Positions 47,462-57,239 of a stretch of 64,000 bases of DNA are shown piece after piece. Position numbers and translations under genes: made by a program. A model generated the notes under the pieces. The model was given only the letters and a program-made list of their open reading frames with translations, ran no database searches and was not told the DNA's origin. Position 1 is the stretch's first letter. Each line of letters opens with the position of its first letter. This DNA comes from Sphingobacterium populi (GTDB lineage: Bacteria > Bacteroidota > Bacteroidia > Sphingobacteriales > Sphingobacteriaceae). The stretch is taken from NCBI RefSeq assembly GCF_001586775.1, contig NZ_LQXS01000002.1:620001-684000 (forward strand). Direction: 5' to 3'.

Positions 47462-49756
47462 ATGAATAATATGCTAAAAACAGTCAATTTCTATATTTTA
47501 ATCTTGCTATCCTTAGCCGGACAAAACATCCGAGCGCAGCAGAAGGATCCATTATCTTATGTGAATACATTGCAGGGGACGTATTCGAATCCGCAATTGT
47601 CCTACGGTAATACCTATCCAACGATTGCACTTCCGTTTGCACAAAACTTCTTCTCTGCACAAACGGGAAAAAATGGCGATGGATGGAAGTACAAGTACAC
47701 CGATTCTACCATACGAGGATTTCAACAAGTACATCAATGTAGCCCTTGGATGAATGATTATGCAGTATTCTCCTTGATGCCAGTCGTTGGACAACTCAAA
47801 GTACTGGAAGATGATCGTGCAAGTGCGTTTAGCCATGATAATGAAGTTGGTAAGCCCAATTATTATCGCGTGAAATTCGATAATGGGATACAAACGGAGA
47901 TATCGCCGACAGAGCGCGGTGCGTTCATGCGTTTTTCTTTTCCAAAGAAAACAGAATCTCACCTAGTTTTAGATGGCTATACCAAAGGTGCGCAAATTGA
48001 AGTACAACCCGAAAAACGACGTATCATCGGTCGCGTCAGGAATGGTTATTTTATGCCCAACAAAATGTGGAGCCATTTTGTCATCGAGTTTGATCAAGAT
48101 TTCACGACTTCTGGTACTTGGAGTGTAGCGAACCCAAAGCCAAACAGCAGTCAACAAACTATAGAAGGAGAACAAATAGGTGCGTACCTCACCTTCAAGA
48201 AAGGTGCTATAGTCAATGCTAAAGTAGCCTCTTCCTATATCGATCTTGAACAAGCTGAGCTTAATCTATCACGTGAACTTGGCTCGCACAAAAATCTAGA
48301 ACAAACGAGGAAGGCAGGTGCCGAAGTATGGAATGCCTTGCTGGGTCGTATCGAAATCGAGGGCGGTACAGAAGAAGAAAAAGCAACTTTCTACTCTTGT
48401 TTATTCCGTGCCAATCTTTTCTCACGTAAGATTTATGAAATAAATAAGGACAATAAACCTATCTATTTTAGTCCATACGACGAGAAGGTTCATGATGGAT
48501 ATATGTATACCGACAATGGCTTTTGGGATACATTTCGCGCGCAATTTCCGCTAAACAATATTCTCCAGCGAGAATACCAAGGGCGTTATATGCAATCTTT
48601 ATTGGATGCCTACGATCAATCTGGTTGGCTGCCGACTTGGTCGAACCCAGCTATGTCTGGCGTGATGTTGGGTAATCATGCGATTTCATTACTCACAGAT
48701 GCTTGGGTGAAAGGCGTTCGTTCATTCGATCCTGAGAAAGCACTGGAGGCTTATCTGCACGAAGCAACTAACAAAGGTCCATTTGGCGGTTCCAACGGAC
48801 GCGAAGGATGGGAAGATTATTTCACAAAAGGGTATGTGCCATATGGCGGCAAGGTACACGAAACCACCGCTAAGACGCTGGAGTATGCCTACAATGATTT
48901 TTGTGGTTATCAATTGGCAAAAGCAATCGGAAACGATTACTACGCCGAAATTTTCAAAAGACAAATGTTCAATTACCGACACGTATGGGATAGCGAGGTT
49001 GGTTTTATGCGCGGTCGTTTGGCCGACGGAAGTTGGAGACCAGACTTTGATCCGATTGAGTGGGGTGGCCCATTCACCGAAGGTAATTCATGGCAATATA
49101 CATGGTCGGTATTTCACGATCTAGGTGCTTTAGGCAATATGATGGGCGGCGCCGAAAAGTTTGTTACCAAGCTAGATACGTTCTTTACGATGCACTCTGA
49201 CTTTAAAGTTGGAAGCTATGGTTTTGAAATCCATGAGATGACCGAAATGGTATTGGCGAATATGGGGCAGTATGCCCATGGTAATCAACCTGTACAACAC
49301 GTCGCTTATGCCTATAATTATGCTGGACAACCTTGGAAGACGCAAGAACGTGTACGCAAAATCATGTCTCAACTGTACAACGCTACGCCAAAAGGTTTCC
49401 CAGGCGATGAAGATCAAGGCGGTATGTCGTCTTGGTACGTGTTGAGTGCTTTAGGCTTGTATAGCGTATGTCCAGGTACTACCGAATACAATATTGGTAG
49501 CCCAGTATTTGAGAAAGCGACTATTCACTTAGAAAACGGAAAGAAATTCGTCATTGAAGCAGAAAACAATAGTGCATCTAATGTTTATATAGAATCGGCA
49601 TCCATCAATGGTAAGTCGCTTGACAAAAACTATATCGATATCCAAGATATTCTGGAAGGCGGTACACTGAAATACAAAATGAGCAATCGTCCAAATACAA
49701 ACCGCGGGCGTAATAAAGAAGCTAGTCCATTCACCATTCACGAAATGAAACCTTGA
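47462..49756 (+). CDS. GH92 alpha-mannosidase, secreted
   Basis: 764 residues from ATG 47462, with a Sec signal (GQNIRAQ-QK). GH92 motifs are YVNTLQGTYSNPQLSYGNTY, TYPTIALPFAQNFF, DNGFWDTFRAQFPL and GDEDQGGMSSWYV (648-660, E650/D651). The first GH92 of the locus begins YINPFIGSSTSVGAAG instead and is a lipoprotein, so the two belong to different subgroups and are likely to cut different mannosyl linkages. The long open frame upstream to 47390 overlaps SusC and is not used. Confidence 0.95.
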   Translation: MNNMLKTVNFYILILLSLAGQNIRAQQKDPLSYVNTLQGTYSNPQLSYGNTYPTIALPFAQNFFSAQTGKNGDGWKYKYTDSTIRGFQQVHQCSPWMNDYAVFSLMPVVGQLKVLEDDRASAFSHDNEVGKPNYYRVKFDNGIQTEISPTERGAFMRFSFPKKTESHLVLDGYTKGAQIEVQPEKRRIIGRVRNGYFMPNKMWSHFVIEFDQDFTTSGTWSVANPKPNSSQQTIEGEQIGAYLTFKKGAIVNAKVASSYIDLEQAELNLSRELGSHKNLEQTRKAGAEVWNALLGRIEIEGGTEEEKATFYSCLFRANLFSRKIYEINKDNKPIYFSPYDEKVHDGYMYTDNGFWDTFRAQFPLNNILQREYQGRYMQSLLDAYDQSGWLPTWSNPAMSGVMLGNHAISLLTDAWVKGVRSFDPEKALEAYLHEATNKGPFGGSNGREGWEDYFTKGYVPYGGKVHETTAKTLEYAYNDFCGYQLAKAIGNDYYAEIFKRQMFNYRHVWDSEVGFMRGRLADGSWRPDFDPIEWGGPFTEGNSWQYTWSVFHDLGALGNMMGGAEKFVTKLDTFFTMHSDFKVGSYGFEIHEMTEMVLANMGQYAHGNQPVQHVAYAYNYAGQPWKTQERVRKIMSQLYNATPKGFPGDEDQGGMSSWYVLSALGLYSVCPGTTEYNIGSPVFEKATIHLENGKKFVIEAENNSASNVYIESASINGKSLDKNYIDIQDILEGGTLKYKMSNRPNTNRGRNKEASPFTIHEMKP

Positions 49757-49760
49757 TGTT

Positions 49761-51260
49761 ATGAAATACACCTATTTTGCCTATTTCGCAACGTTTATAT
49801 TGTTACTGTTCTTCAAAGATGTATATGCGTCGCCTAAATCACTTAAGTTATCTTCTATGCTACAATCCAAAATGATTGTACAGCAGAATAGACCCATGCG
49901 TGTCTGGGGAGAAGCTGAGAAAGGCGCCAAGGTTTCGGTGAAGGTAGATTGGCTGGCAACGCAGGTTGATGTGCAGGCAGATGATCAAGGAGCATTTATG
50001 GCGATACTGGATGTGCCAAGCGTTCAGCGTGATCCTTTTGCCGCACATTGGCTGCGTGTTGAATCTGGGGGAGAACATATTCTGTTGGATTCTTTACTCA
50101 TTGGTGATGTGTGGTTGTGTTCTGGGCAGTCCAATATGCAATTCTCTTTACATGAAGATTTGGATGCAGCCCAAGGTATTGCCAAGGCAGATCGTCCTGA
50201 GATTCGCTTATTCAATGCATCGCTAAATTTTTCAGATAGCCTCTTGGATTCTCTTGGTGGCTCGTGGGAAATTTGTACACCCGAGATCGCCAAAAAGTTT
50301 AGTGCAGCAGGGTTTTATTTGGCAAGCCGCTTGTCTGACTCGCTACGTTATCCTATTGGTGTAATCTTTTCGGGAATCGGTGCTTCTGCCGCGCAAGCGT
50401 ATGTGCCCAAATCGGAGTTAGCAAACAATCCAGTACTCGATAAACAGTATTTGGAACCTTACTTATCGAGTTCCCGATCTAAAGAAGTGATCGACGGTGG
50501 CTTTTCTTTTGAAAAAGTGACGCGTCCCTATTTATTATACAACGCGATGATACACCCGCTTCGCTATTTTGAGATCAAAGGAATTTGTTGGTATCAGGGC
50601 GAGAGCAATCACGAAGAACGGGAGAATTTTAGCCTATTGATGGAATCCTTAGTACGAGCATGGAGGACGTCTTTTAGGCAGGGTGAATTACCATTTTACT
50701 TCATTCAAATTGCTCCTTACGGACATGAAGGAAGGGATAAGACGAATCGCGTAGATGCATTTTTTAGAGAAGCACAAGAAAAGTTATGCGCTTTAAATAA
50801 TGTAGAAATGGTGGTCAGCATGGATGTCGGTGATGCGAACGATCTGCATCCTAAACGGAAAAGATTATTGGGCGAGCGATTAGCGGATATTGCACTCAAT
50901 CGTCTTTACGGCTATCGCAATCAAGCTTATCGCGGACCACAACCTAATTTTGTACAATTTGACAAAGGCAAGGCCATCGTCAATTACGATGTTTTAGGAC
51001 TTAGTGCAGGACTCAAAACCAATGATGGCTCGGTACCAGCTTATTTTGAATTGGCTGGAGATGATCATGTCTTCCACAATGCTACTGCGAAGATTATCGG
51101 AAATAGTGTGGAAGTATCTTCCAAGATGGTCACTAAACCCATTGCTTTGCGGTACGCATTTACCAATGATGCCGTAACCAATTTGGAAAATCGGGCTGGA
51201 TTTCCTGCTGTGCCTTTCCGTACAGATCAATGGAAAGAAGTTATCATAAAAGACAATTAA
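49761..51260 (+). CDS. Sialate O-acetylesterase-like secreted esterase
   Basis: This 499-residue protein has a signal peptide (DVYAS-PK). An N-terminal beta domain (MIVQQNRPMRVWGEAEKGAKV) is followed by the SASA/SGNH catalytic domain with WLCSGQSNMQF (Ser124), IKGICWYQGESN and DANDLHPKRKRLLGERL holding the Asp-His pair. The family removes O-acetyl groups from sialic acid or from other sugars; in a locus without sialidase a role on O-acetylated mannose is more likely. It lies 4 bp after the GH92 stop, so it is co-translated with it. Confidence 0.9.
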   Translation: MKYTYFAYFATFILLLFFKDVYASPKSLKLSSMLQSKMIVQQNRPMRVWGEAEKGAKVSVKVDWLATQVDVQADDQGAFMAILDVPSVQRDPFAAHWLRVESGGEHILLDSLLIGDVWLCSGQSNMQFSLHEDLDAAQGIAKADRPEIRLFNASLNFSDSLLDSLGGSWEICTPEIAKKFSAAGFYLASRLSDSLRYPIGVIFSGIGASAAQAYVPKSELANNPVLDKQYLEPYLSSSRSKEVIDGGFSFEKVTRPYLLYNAMIHPLRYFEIKGICWYQGESNHEERENFSLLMESLVRAWRTSFRQGELPFYFIQIAPYGHEGRDKTNRVDAFFREAQEKLCALNNVEMVVSMDVGDANDLHPKRKRLLGERLADIALNRLYGYRNQAYRGPQPNFVQFDKGKAIVNYDVLGLSAGLKTNDGSVPAYFELAGDDHVFHNATAKIIGNSVEVSSKMVTKPIALRYAFTNDAVTNLENRAGFPAVPFRTDQWKEVIIKDN

Positions 51261-51289
51261 AAGAAAAATTTAACAATCGTGGTCATTAA

Positions 51290-51314
51290 ATCTATTCCCA
51301 TCATGGGAATAGAT
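51290..51314 (+). repeat. 11-bp inverted repeat in the gap before the GH2 gene
   Basis: ATCTATTCCCA and TGGGAATAGAT surround TCA. No T run follows, so it is not a standard terminator. It may be an RNA stem at the operon's last gap or an operator. Confidence 0.5.
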
Positions 51315-51351
51315 CTGCTAGCTGCAACAACTAAAAACATAAACTATTAAG

Positions 51352-54036
51352 ATGAAAAAACATCTTGTATTGCTTACCATATTGATAGGTAATCTAATTG
51401 CCGTATCTGCACAATCTTTGGAATGGCTACTCACGGATGAAAACCCAGATATCGTTTGGGAAGTCAAACCGCAAGCTGATGAAAAAGCTTCGGGATTCGA
51501 AATATCAAAGCCGAATTATAAATTTAGTCAGGCGGTAGAGGCACCTGTGCCAGGTGTTGTATTTTCCGCTTATGTGGCGGCTGGTCTTGTGCCAGATCCG
51601 AATGTAGGAAACAATATTCATCAGGTAGACGAAGCGCTCTTTAATCGACCATTTTGGTATCGCACCACATTCAACACGCCAAAGAAATTGCAGTCAGGCG
51701 AGCGAGTATGGCTTCACTTCGATAATACGAATCGATATGCCGATTTCTATTTTAACGGGCGCAAGTTATCAGGCACGGATTCATCCACACGTGATGTTAG
51801 CGGACATATGATTCGTTCAAAATTTGACGTGACAGAATGGTTAAATCTCAATGGTTCAAATGCCATTGCGGTGTTGATAACTGATGCCGATCAGAAAAAG
51901 ACAAGAAATGCCGAAGGTTCATTCGGTGTTGCCGCCAGCCCGACTTATCTGTCTGCAGCGAGTTGGGATTGGATGCCTTATGTACCTGGCCGTTTGGCTG
52001 GTATTACGGGCAAAGCTTATCTGCGAATCGTTCGCGATGTGCGGATGGAAGATCCGCACATTCGTTCGCAGCTCGAATCAAATGATATTGCCTATCTATC
52101 GGTATCTAGTAAGATTAGCAATGATGCGGATCAGGAGCAAGAGGTGAAGGTTTCGGGGACGATCCAACCAGGCAATATCCGCTTCACAAAATCGATCAAG
52201 GTTCCGGCAAATAATTCTTCCGTCATATATTTTGAGCGTAAGGATTTTGAAGAACTAATTGTGCATAAACCAAATCTTTGGTGGCCCAATGGTTACGGTG
52301 AGCCTAATTTATACACTTGTGAGTTGGTCTGCGAACAGGGTGGTCAAATATCGGATGAGAAAACGATCAAATTTGGCATTCGTGAATACAGCTATCAATT
52401 TGTGCCCAATGCGGCCGGATGGCCTGTAATGAATTTCTATATTAATGGACAGAAGATCTTTCTGAAAGGTGGAAATTGGGGTATGAGCGAATATCTGCTG
52501 CGCTGTTCGGATGAGGAATACGAGCAAAAAATACAGCTCCATAAGGATATGAATTATAACATGATTCGTTTATGGACAGGTTGTGTGACGGATGATGTAT
52601 TCTATGATTATTGTGATCAGTATGGCATTATGGTGTGGGATGATTTCTGGCTGTACGTGGCTTACAATGATATTGTAGATTATGAAGATTTTAAAAGAAA
52701 TGCACTAGATAAAATTCGTAGACTACGAAACCATCCCAGCATCGCACTTTGGTGTGGCGCCAATGAGACGCGTCCAAAACCCGAGTTAGATGCCTATTTG
52801 CGCACAATTGTCGCTTCCGAAGATCATAATGATCGCATGTATAAATCCAGTTCCAATCAAGACGGCCTTTCGGGTAGCGGTTGGTGGGGCAATCGATCGC
52901 CAAAAGATCATTTTGAAAACTCGGGTAGCAATCTAGCTTGGAATAAGCCGCCTTATCCTTACGGATCGGATCGAGGTTATGGTTTACGCACAGAAATTGG
53001 TACAGCGACCTTCCCGACTTTCGAAAGTGTTCGGGAATTTATTCCGAAGAAAAGCTGGTGGCCATTACCTACGGATGAGGAATTGAAGGATGACGATGAC
53101 AACGTTTGGAATAAACACTACTTCGGGAAGGAAGCTTCTAACGCAAATCCTATCGCTTATAAGACGGCTGTAAATACGCAATACGGTACATCAGATAATC
53201 TAGAGGAGTTTTGTGCGAAGGCGCAATTCTTGAATATTGAGGTAATGAAAGGTATGTACGAGGCTTGGAACGACAAAATGTGGCATGATGCGAGTGGTCT
53301 TTTGATTTGGATGAGTCAATCTGCATATCCGTCATTTGTCTGGCAGACCTATGATTATTATCATGATGCTACAGGAGCATATTGGGGTGCAAAAATGGCT
53401 TGTGAACCTTTGCATATTCAGTGGAATTCATCTACTAACAGTGTCAAAGTCATCAATACGACTGCTAAATCTTTGGAAGGAGCATTGGCCAGTGTAAAAG
53501 TGTATGATCTCCATGGTCACATCATCGAAGCATACAGTCAAAATGCGTCCATCAATGTTTTGGCGAGTAACAATGTAGAAGCTTTTCAAATACCTTTTTC
53601 AACAGACGAGCATAATAGCGCTTTGCAATTTATCCGTCTGGAGCTTCATGCTGTTGATGGAAATCTGATCGCAGAAAACTTCTACTGGCGAAATGCTAAT
53701 AATGATGATAATTACACTGACTTGCAAAATATTTCAGCCGTCTCGCTAGATGTGAAGTTGTTGGATAAAAAGCAGTCTGATGATCAACGGACATTCCAGA
53801 TTCAAGTGCAGAATAAGAGCAACAAGCCTGCATTTGGAAACAGGTTGCGACTAGCGCACGCAAAAAGTAAAGCACGTATTTTGCCCATCATAGCATCTGA
53901 TAATTATTTTACATTGATGCCCAATGAATCCCGCATAGTGACGATTCAGTTTGATGCAACTGCCTCAATGGATGCCGTCGATGTGTTAATTAAGCAGTAT
54001 ACACATCAGGAAGAGAAGAAGCTTACCATTCGATGA
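51352..54036 (+). CDS. GH2 beta-mannosidase-like enzyme, secreted
   Basis: This 894-residue protein has a Sec signal (IAVSAQ-SL). GH2 architecture: sugar-binding jelly roll (about 60-220), Ig-like domain, then a TIM barrel with FLKGGNWGMSEYLLRC, MNYNMIRLWTG, acid/base E472 in WCGANETRPKPELD and nucleophile E548 in LRTEIGTATFP. C-terminal Ig-like domains follow. The WLLTDENPDIVWEVKP start and the GGNW motif resemble the beta-mannosidase and exo-beta-glucosaminidase branch of GH2. In this locus removal of the core Man-beta-1,4-GlcNAc mannose fits best. Last gene of the run. Confidence 0.88.
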   Translation: MKKHLVLLTILIGNLIAVSAQSLEWLLTDENPDIVWEVKPQADEKASGFEISKPNYKFSQAVEAPVPGVVFSAYVAAGLVPDPNVGNNIHQVDEALFNRPFWYRTTFNTPKKLQSGERVWLHFDNTNRYADFYFNGRKLSGTDSSTRDVSGHMIRSKFDVTEWLNLNGSNAIAVLITDADQKKTRNAEGSFGVAASPTYLSAASWDWMPYVPGRLAGITGKAYLRIVRDVRMEDPHIRSQLESNDIAYLSVSSKISNDADQEQEVKVSGTIQPGNIRFTKSIKVPANNSSVIYFERKDFEELIVHKPNLWWPNGYGEPNLYTCELVCEQGGQISDEKTIKFGIREYSYQFVPNAAGWPVMNFYINGQKIFLKGGNWGMSEYLLRCSDEEYEQKIQLHKDMNYNMIRLWTGCVTDDVFYDYCDQYGIMVWDDFWLYVAYNDIVDYEDFKRNALDKIRRLRNHPSIALWCGANETRPKPELDAYLRTIVASEDHNDRMYKSSSNQDGLSGSGWWGNRSPKDHFENSGSNLAWNKPPYPYGSDRGYGLRTEIGTATFPTFESVREFIPKKSWWPLPTDEELKDDDDNVWNKHYFGKEASNANPIAYKTAVNTQYGTSDNLEEFCAKAQFLNIEVMKGMYEAWNDKMWHDASGLLIWMSQSAYPSFVWQTYDYYHDATGAYWGAKMACEPLHIQWNSSTNSVKVINTTAKSLEGALASVKVYDLHGHIIEAYSQNASINVLASNNVEAFQIPFSTDEHNSALQFIRLELHAVDGNLIAENFYWRNANNDDNYTDLQNISAVSLDVKLLDKKQSDDQRTFQIQVQNKSNKPAFGNRLRLAHAKSKARILPIIASDNYFTLMPNESRIVTIQFDATASMDAVDVLIKQYTHQEEKKLTIR

Positions 54037-54135
54037 TCTTAAAGCGGATAACTTATTTCAGGACGAGTCATTTAAGCAAGCGGAAGTAGGGCAGAGCCTC
54101 ACATTTATGTCTTCATGCCTTGCAATGGCGCATTT

Positions 54136-54156
54136 AAGTATCCTCCGGGGATACTT
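54136..54156 (+). repeat. Hairpin downstream of the GH2 gene
   Basis: AAGTATCC and GGATACTT surround TCCGG, 100 bp after the GH2 stop; no T run follows. It may stabilise the mRNA end. The gap 54037-54474 contains this hairpin, the terminator at 54315-54350 and one copy of the dispersed motif, but no gene. Confidence 0.45.
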
Positions 54157-54314
54157 CTGTCACCTTACGTCGATTTAAGAATCATTCTAGGTATACTTAC
54201 AAATATACAGTCGTTCTTGGAAACAGATTAAGAATGCCACAAGCACTAATATTGTGGGGGAAATAAATAGCATCAACTTTGTAACTACTGTGGTAGGTTA
54301 ATAATTGGTTTGGT

Positions 54315-54350
54315 AAAAACTCCTGAAGTTCCCAACTTCAGGCGTTTTTA
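54315..54350 (+). terminator. Terminator of the mannoside utilization operon
   Basis: CCTGAAGTT (54322-54330) pairs with AACTTCAGG (54334-54342); outer AAAAC and GTTTT extend the stem, and TTTTTA follows. It lies about 280 bp after the GH2 stop. Confidence 0.8.
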
Positions 54351-54374
54351 GTCTATACACTTAGAACTTTATAC

Positions 54375-54394
54375 GTTCGTTTTGTGAGACAAAA
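54375..54394. repeat. Dispersed motif TTCGTTTTGTGAGACA, copy 1
   Basis: An exact 16-bp core followed by AAAA, in the gap left of the frameshifted gene. The same core recurs at 58311 and 60682 and in diverged form at 55412, 62212 and 62401, always in gaps and always in this orientation. Confidence 0.6.
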
Positions 54395-54474
54395 TCACTT
54401 TTGAGCCTAAGTAATGACACATACTCTACGCTGTATCCATGCGTTAATATATGCAAGCTCAATCTAACTACAAT

Positions 54475-55292
54475 TTACTGGTAAAAAGATCTGATGTCCA
54501 AATTGACATTATCCAAATTGTTTAATTCTTTTATTAGGTAGTAACGATGTAGAAATCCAGTAAGAACTACAATCCTTTTATCAGGGTATTGCTTGCTGAT
54601 TTTGTATATATTATCAGCCATCGTTTTATTCCGAAGATCCCAAAATTTTGACATTAATAGGAATCCATCTCTGTAACTTATATTGGTTCCGTCTGGTTTT
54701 ACAACATGTCTTTCAGCAAATTCCTTTCTGTTTATTATTATCTTGAACAGTTCATGGTATTGGTAGTGCTGTCTTTTCTCTGCTATGCTGTCCGTTCGAG
54801 TGTTATTAAAATTCTCTGGAGACAACGATGCAATACTTATCAAGTCTGAAGTTATACTTTGGAATGATTCATAAATGCTCGCTTCATCTGTTGTCAGCAT
54901 GTGAGACTTAAACAAACTGTCTATCAATTGTACCGCGAGATTGTCAGTAGGCACCATTCCTTTTTCCTTACGATAGTGATTCCTTCCTTCGAAATCGAAA
55001 GGGAATCGTAAAGTTTGTGGTTTTTGTCTACATAGCGATTACTTGCTATAATCTCATTTCCCTTTAGATTTTCAGAAGATGTCTCATAAGCATTCATCCC
55101 CTCGCTATCAACTTCATGCAGGATGATGTCGGGTTTTATCTTATTGATAATTTCAAACAGAATCTGAGGATTATAATTAGGAACACTATCGTGTATATTC
55201 CCAATAATGTAGATTTCAGATTTCTTTTGGGCCAACCCTATGTTGAATACGAAGGAAAAAATTAATAGCGCTATAGATGTTTTAGCAGACAT
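54475..55292 (-). pseudogene. Secreted protein of unknown family, broken by a one-base frameshift
   Basis: ATG 55292 opens a signal peptide (MSAKTSIALLIFSFVFNIGLAQ) and KKSEIYIIGNIHDSVPNYNPQI, reaching DKNHKLYDSLSISK before the frame goes wrong and stops at 54924. The other frame carries LRFPFDFEGRNHYRKEKGMVPT and continues to 54475. The junction reads CACAAACTTTACG; one more A gives H-K-T-L-R-F-P-F-D-F-E-G-R-N and a continuous 272-residue protein. The HD, HE(V)DSEG and DFEGRN pattern faintly recalls TraB/erythromycin-esterase-like folds, but I do not assign a family. A missing base in the assembly is as likely as a true mutation. Confidence 0.7.
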
Positions 55293-55411
55293 TTTGAGAT
55301 TTGGTAGTTTGGTGGAAGTGATTGCACCTAGGTACTTCACATGACATAGTCATTGACTAAAGTAATAAAAATATGTTCATCCATCAACCTTTCCTTTACT
55401 ATCGAATTTTG

Positions 55412-55432
55412 CTTCGTTTTGCGCGACAAATA
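55412..55432. repeat. Dispersed motif, diverged copy
   Basis: CTTCGTTTTGCGCGACAAAT differs from the core at two positions (GTGAG to GCGCG). The gap 55293-55683 holds this copy and a terminator, no gene. Confidence 0.4.
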
Positions 55433-55532
55433 TCTAATACGCCATGTTATAATTTTCTAATTTATAGCTACAAATTGTTGGTGAGATTACGGTAAATTTA
55501 ATGCCAATAACTATTAATGGTTTGTTAAAGAG

Positions 55533-55571
55533 AAAGCGTTCGATAGATTTATCCTATCGAATGCTTTTTTT
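55533..55571. terminator. Terminator left of the WYL regulator operon
   Basis: AAAGCGTTCGATAG (55533-55546) pairs with CTATCGAATGCTTT (55554-55567) with one G-U pair, T run on the plus strand and a T-rich CTCTTT on the minus strand. It probably ends the minus-strand operon that stops at 55684. Confidence 0.7.
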
Positions 55572-55683
55572 GTAAATGTTATTAATAGCTTTCAAGCTAT
55601 CGAACCACAGTATCTATACCTTCTTTTTCCCGGCTAAGCCCGTTAGCTACGCAGATAATTATAAGTTGTACTAAATTCCCATA

Positions 55684-56640
55684 TTATCTACTAGATGTCA
55701 ATTTTTTAAACCCATTTCGCACAATTTCTCTAAGCTCATCATTCAGAGCCTCTGGCTCCAAGATATCTGCAATGTCTATAAACCTCAGAAACCAACGTAC
55801 AAATGCTGTAGGATGCGCCGCACATTTAAAATACATCCTTGCATGGTCAGATGTTATTTCCTCTTTATAAAAACCGTATGTGTCTCTCTCGAATGATAAA
55901 AAATGGGAAAATTCTTTATCGGATTCAATAACAATATCTACAGTAGGAACTTCGGCCAATGTAGACCGTAAAATCTGTATTGACTGGTGTTTACGGGTGA
56001 AGGGTATATCGGTAATTTTTACCCGCTTAATTCTATCCAATCTGAAGTTTCGATACGCTAAACGTGTGAGACAGAATGCTAATACATACCAAAAACCACG
56101 CTCGAAGAATATGCCTACTGGTTCCATTTCACGAGTTTGCTTCGCCATATTGCCAACTTTTAAATAATCAATCTGTAGAATACTTCGCTCTGAAACACTT
56201 TCCAGAATAGTATTGATGATAGTTGGTAAATATGAAGTAGCCTTGGTATCAGGCATGATATGTAGCTTATCTTCTAATTCGTCAAACGCTACTTTCTGCT
56301 GATATTGAAAAGAACTTTTCACCTTAACTAATAACGAATCAAACTGTTGCCGAATAAAATTTGTTTGATGTTGCTTCATCATCTTTTCGGCCACTAGAAG
56401 GCTAAGCATTTCCTCATCTGTAAATCTAGAGGCGTGTATTCTGTAGCCTTCTAAAATACCAAAGGAACCGTTATTGGATAATATCGGAATACCAGCAAGT
56501 TCCAAAGACTTAATGTCTCGGTATATGGTTCTTTTACTAGTTCCAAAAATTTGCTGTAGATCTTGTATAGATACAGACGCCCTGGATTGTAGTAAAAAAT
56601 ATAATCGCAAGATGCGATCAAAACGTTTGAGTGTATCCAT
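55684..56640 (-). CDS. WYL-domain transcriptional regulator (YafY/DeoR-like)
   Basis: 318 residues. The N-terminal winged helix MDTLKRFDRILRLYFLLQSR / VSIQDLQQIFGTSKRTIYRDIKSLELAGIPI is followed by the GYRIH segment and a WYL domain (about 140-215, ILQIDYLKVGNMAKQTREMEPVGI and WYVLAFCLTRLAYRNFRLDRI) and the C-terminal WCX region. These regulators bind DNA and sense small ligands through WYL. It is the last gene of a four-gene minus-strand run (RidA, DUF1761, YdeI, WYL) and may control it. Confidence 0.92.
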   Translation of the reverse strand: MDTLKRFDRILRLYFLLQSRASVSIQDLQQIFGTSKRTIYRDIKSLELAGIPILSNNGSFGILEGYRIHASRFTDEEMLSLLVAEKMMKQHQTNFIRQQFDSLLVKVKSSFQYQQKVAFDELEDKLHIMPDTKATSYLPTIINTILESVSERSILQIDYLKVGNMAKQTREMEPVGIFFERGFWYVLAFCLTRLAYRNFRLDRIKRVKITDIPFTRKHQSIQILRSTLAEVPTVDIVIESDKEFSHFLSFERDTYGFYKEEITSDHARMYFKCAAHPTAFVRWFLRFIDIADILEPEALNDELREIVRNGFKKLTSSR

Positions 56641-56651
56641 AATTACCTTGT

Positions 56652-57230
56652 TTAGCTTCCTAATTTTGGCGGTAAGGTATTGATGCCTAGTGACCGCACG
56701 ATTTCGGCTATTCGCTTTGCGCGTGTTTTAGAGGTCTTAGCTTTCTGAAGACGCAGCAATATTATTTTTTTTGCAGAGTTACTTAGACTATTGTAATAGG
56801 TATACATACATTTTTCGCTGTTGATAGCTGCTTCCAGATCAGATGGAATAACTAGTGCTTCTACATCATCCAGTGAATTCCACGATCCATTTTGTTTCGC
56901 TAGCTGTACAGCATCCAGACCAGCCTGAAACATCATTTTACAGTTTATTAAAATTCGTACTTTTTCTTTATTAATCTTAGACCAAGCACTATTGGCTTTA
57001 CGTTTGCAAAAAAATTGCATATACCTTTCTTCGTCGATCGCCTTTCGTCGGCCATCGATCCAGCCAAAACACAAGGCTTCATCAACAGATTCCTGCCAAG
57101 TAAGGTTGTGCTTTTCAGATTCTTTTTTGTAAAAAACTACCCATACTGAGGAAGTGGAAAGATGGTTTTCTAATAACCATTCTCTCCACTCCGCACGGTT
57201 GGAAGGTGTATATCCAGTTCCGGGATCCAT
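56652..57230 (-). CDS. YdeI/OmpD-associated family protein
   Basis: This 192-residue cytoplasmic protein has the YdeI pattern: REWLLENHLSTSSVWVVFYKK, LTWQESVDEALCFGWIDGR, FCKRKANSAWSKINKEKV and the C-terminal SLSNSAKKIILLRLQKAKTSKTRAKRI. The C-terminal part matches the bacteriocin-protection/OmpD-associated motif of the family. Molecular function is unknown. It lies 11 bp upstream of the WYL gene and 9 bp after DUF1761. Confidence 0.88.
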   Translation of the reverse strand: MDPGTGYTPSNRAEWREWLLENHLSTSSVWVVFYKKESEKHNLTWQESVDEALCFGWIDGRRKAIDEERYMQFFCKRKANSAWSKINKEKVRILINCKMMFQAGLDAVQLAKQNGSWNSLDDVEALVIPSDLEAAINSEKCMYTYYNSLSNSAKKIILLRLQKAKTSKTRAKRIAEIVRSLGINTLPPKLGS

Positions 57231-57239
57231 ATCAGTGTA

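Noticed and set aside
23579..54474. Second copy of the tRNA 3' end as right attachment site
   Set aside because: I looked for the T-arm/acceptor sequence downstream and found no convincing copy in the window.
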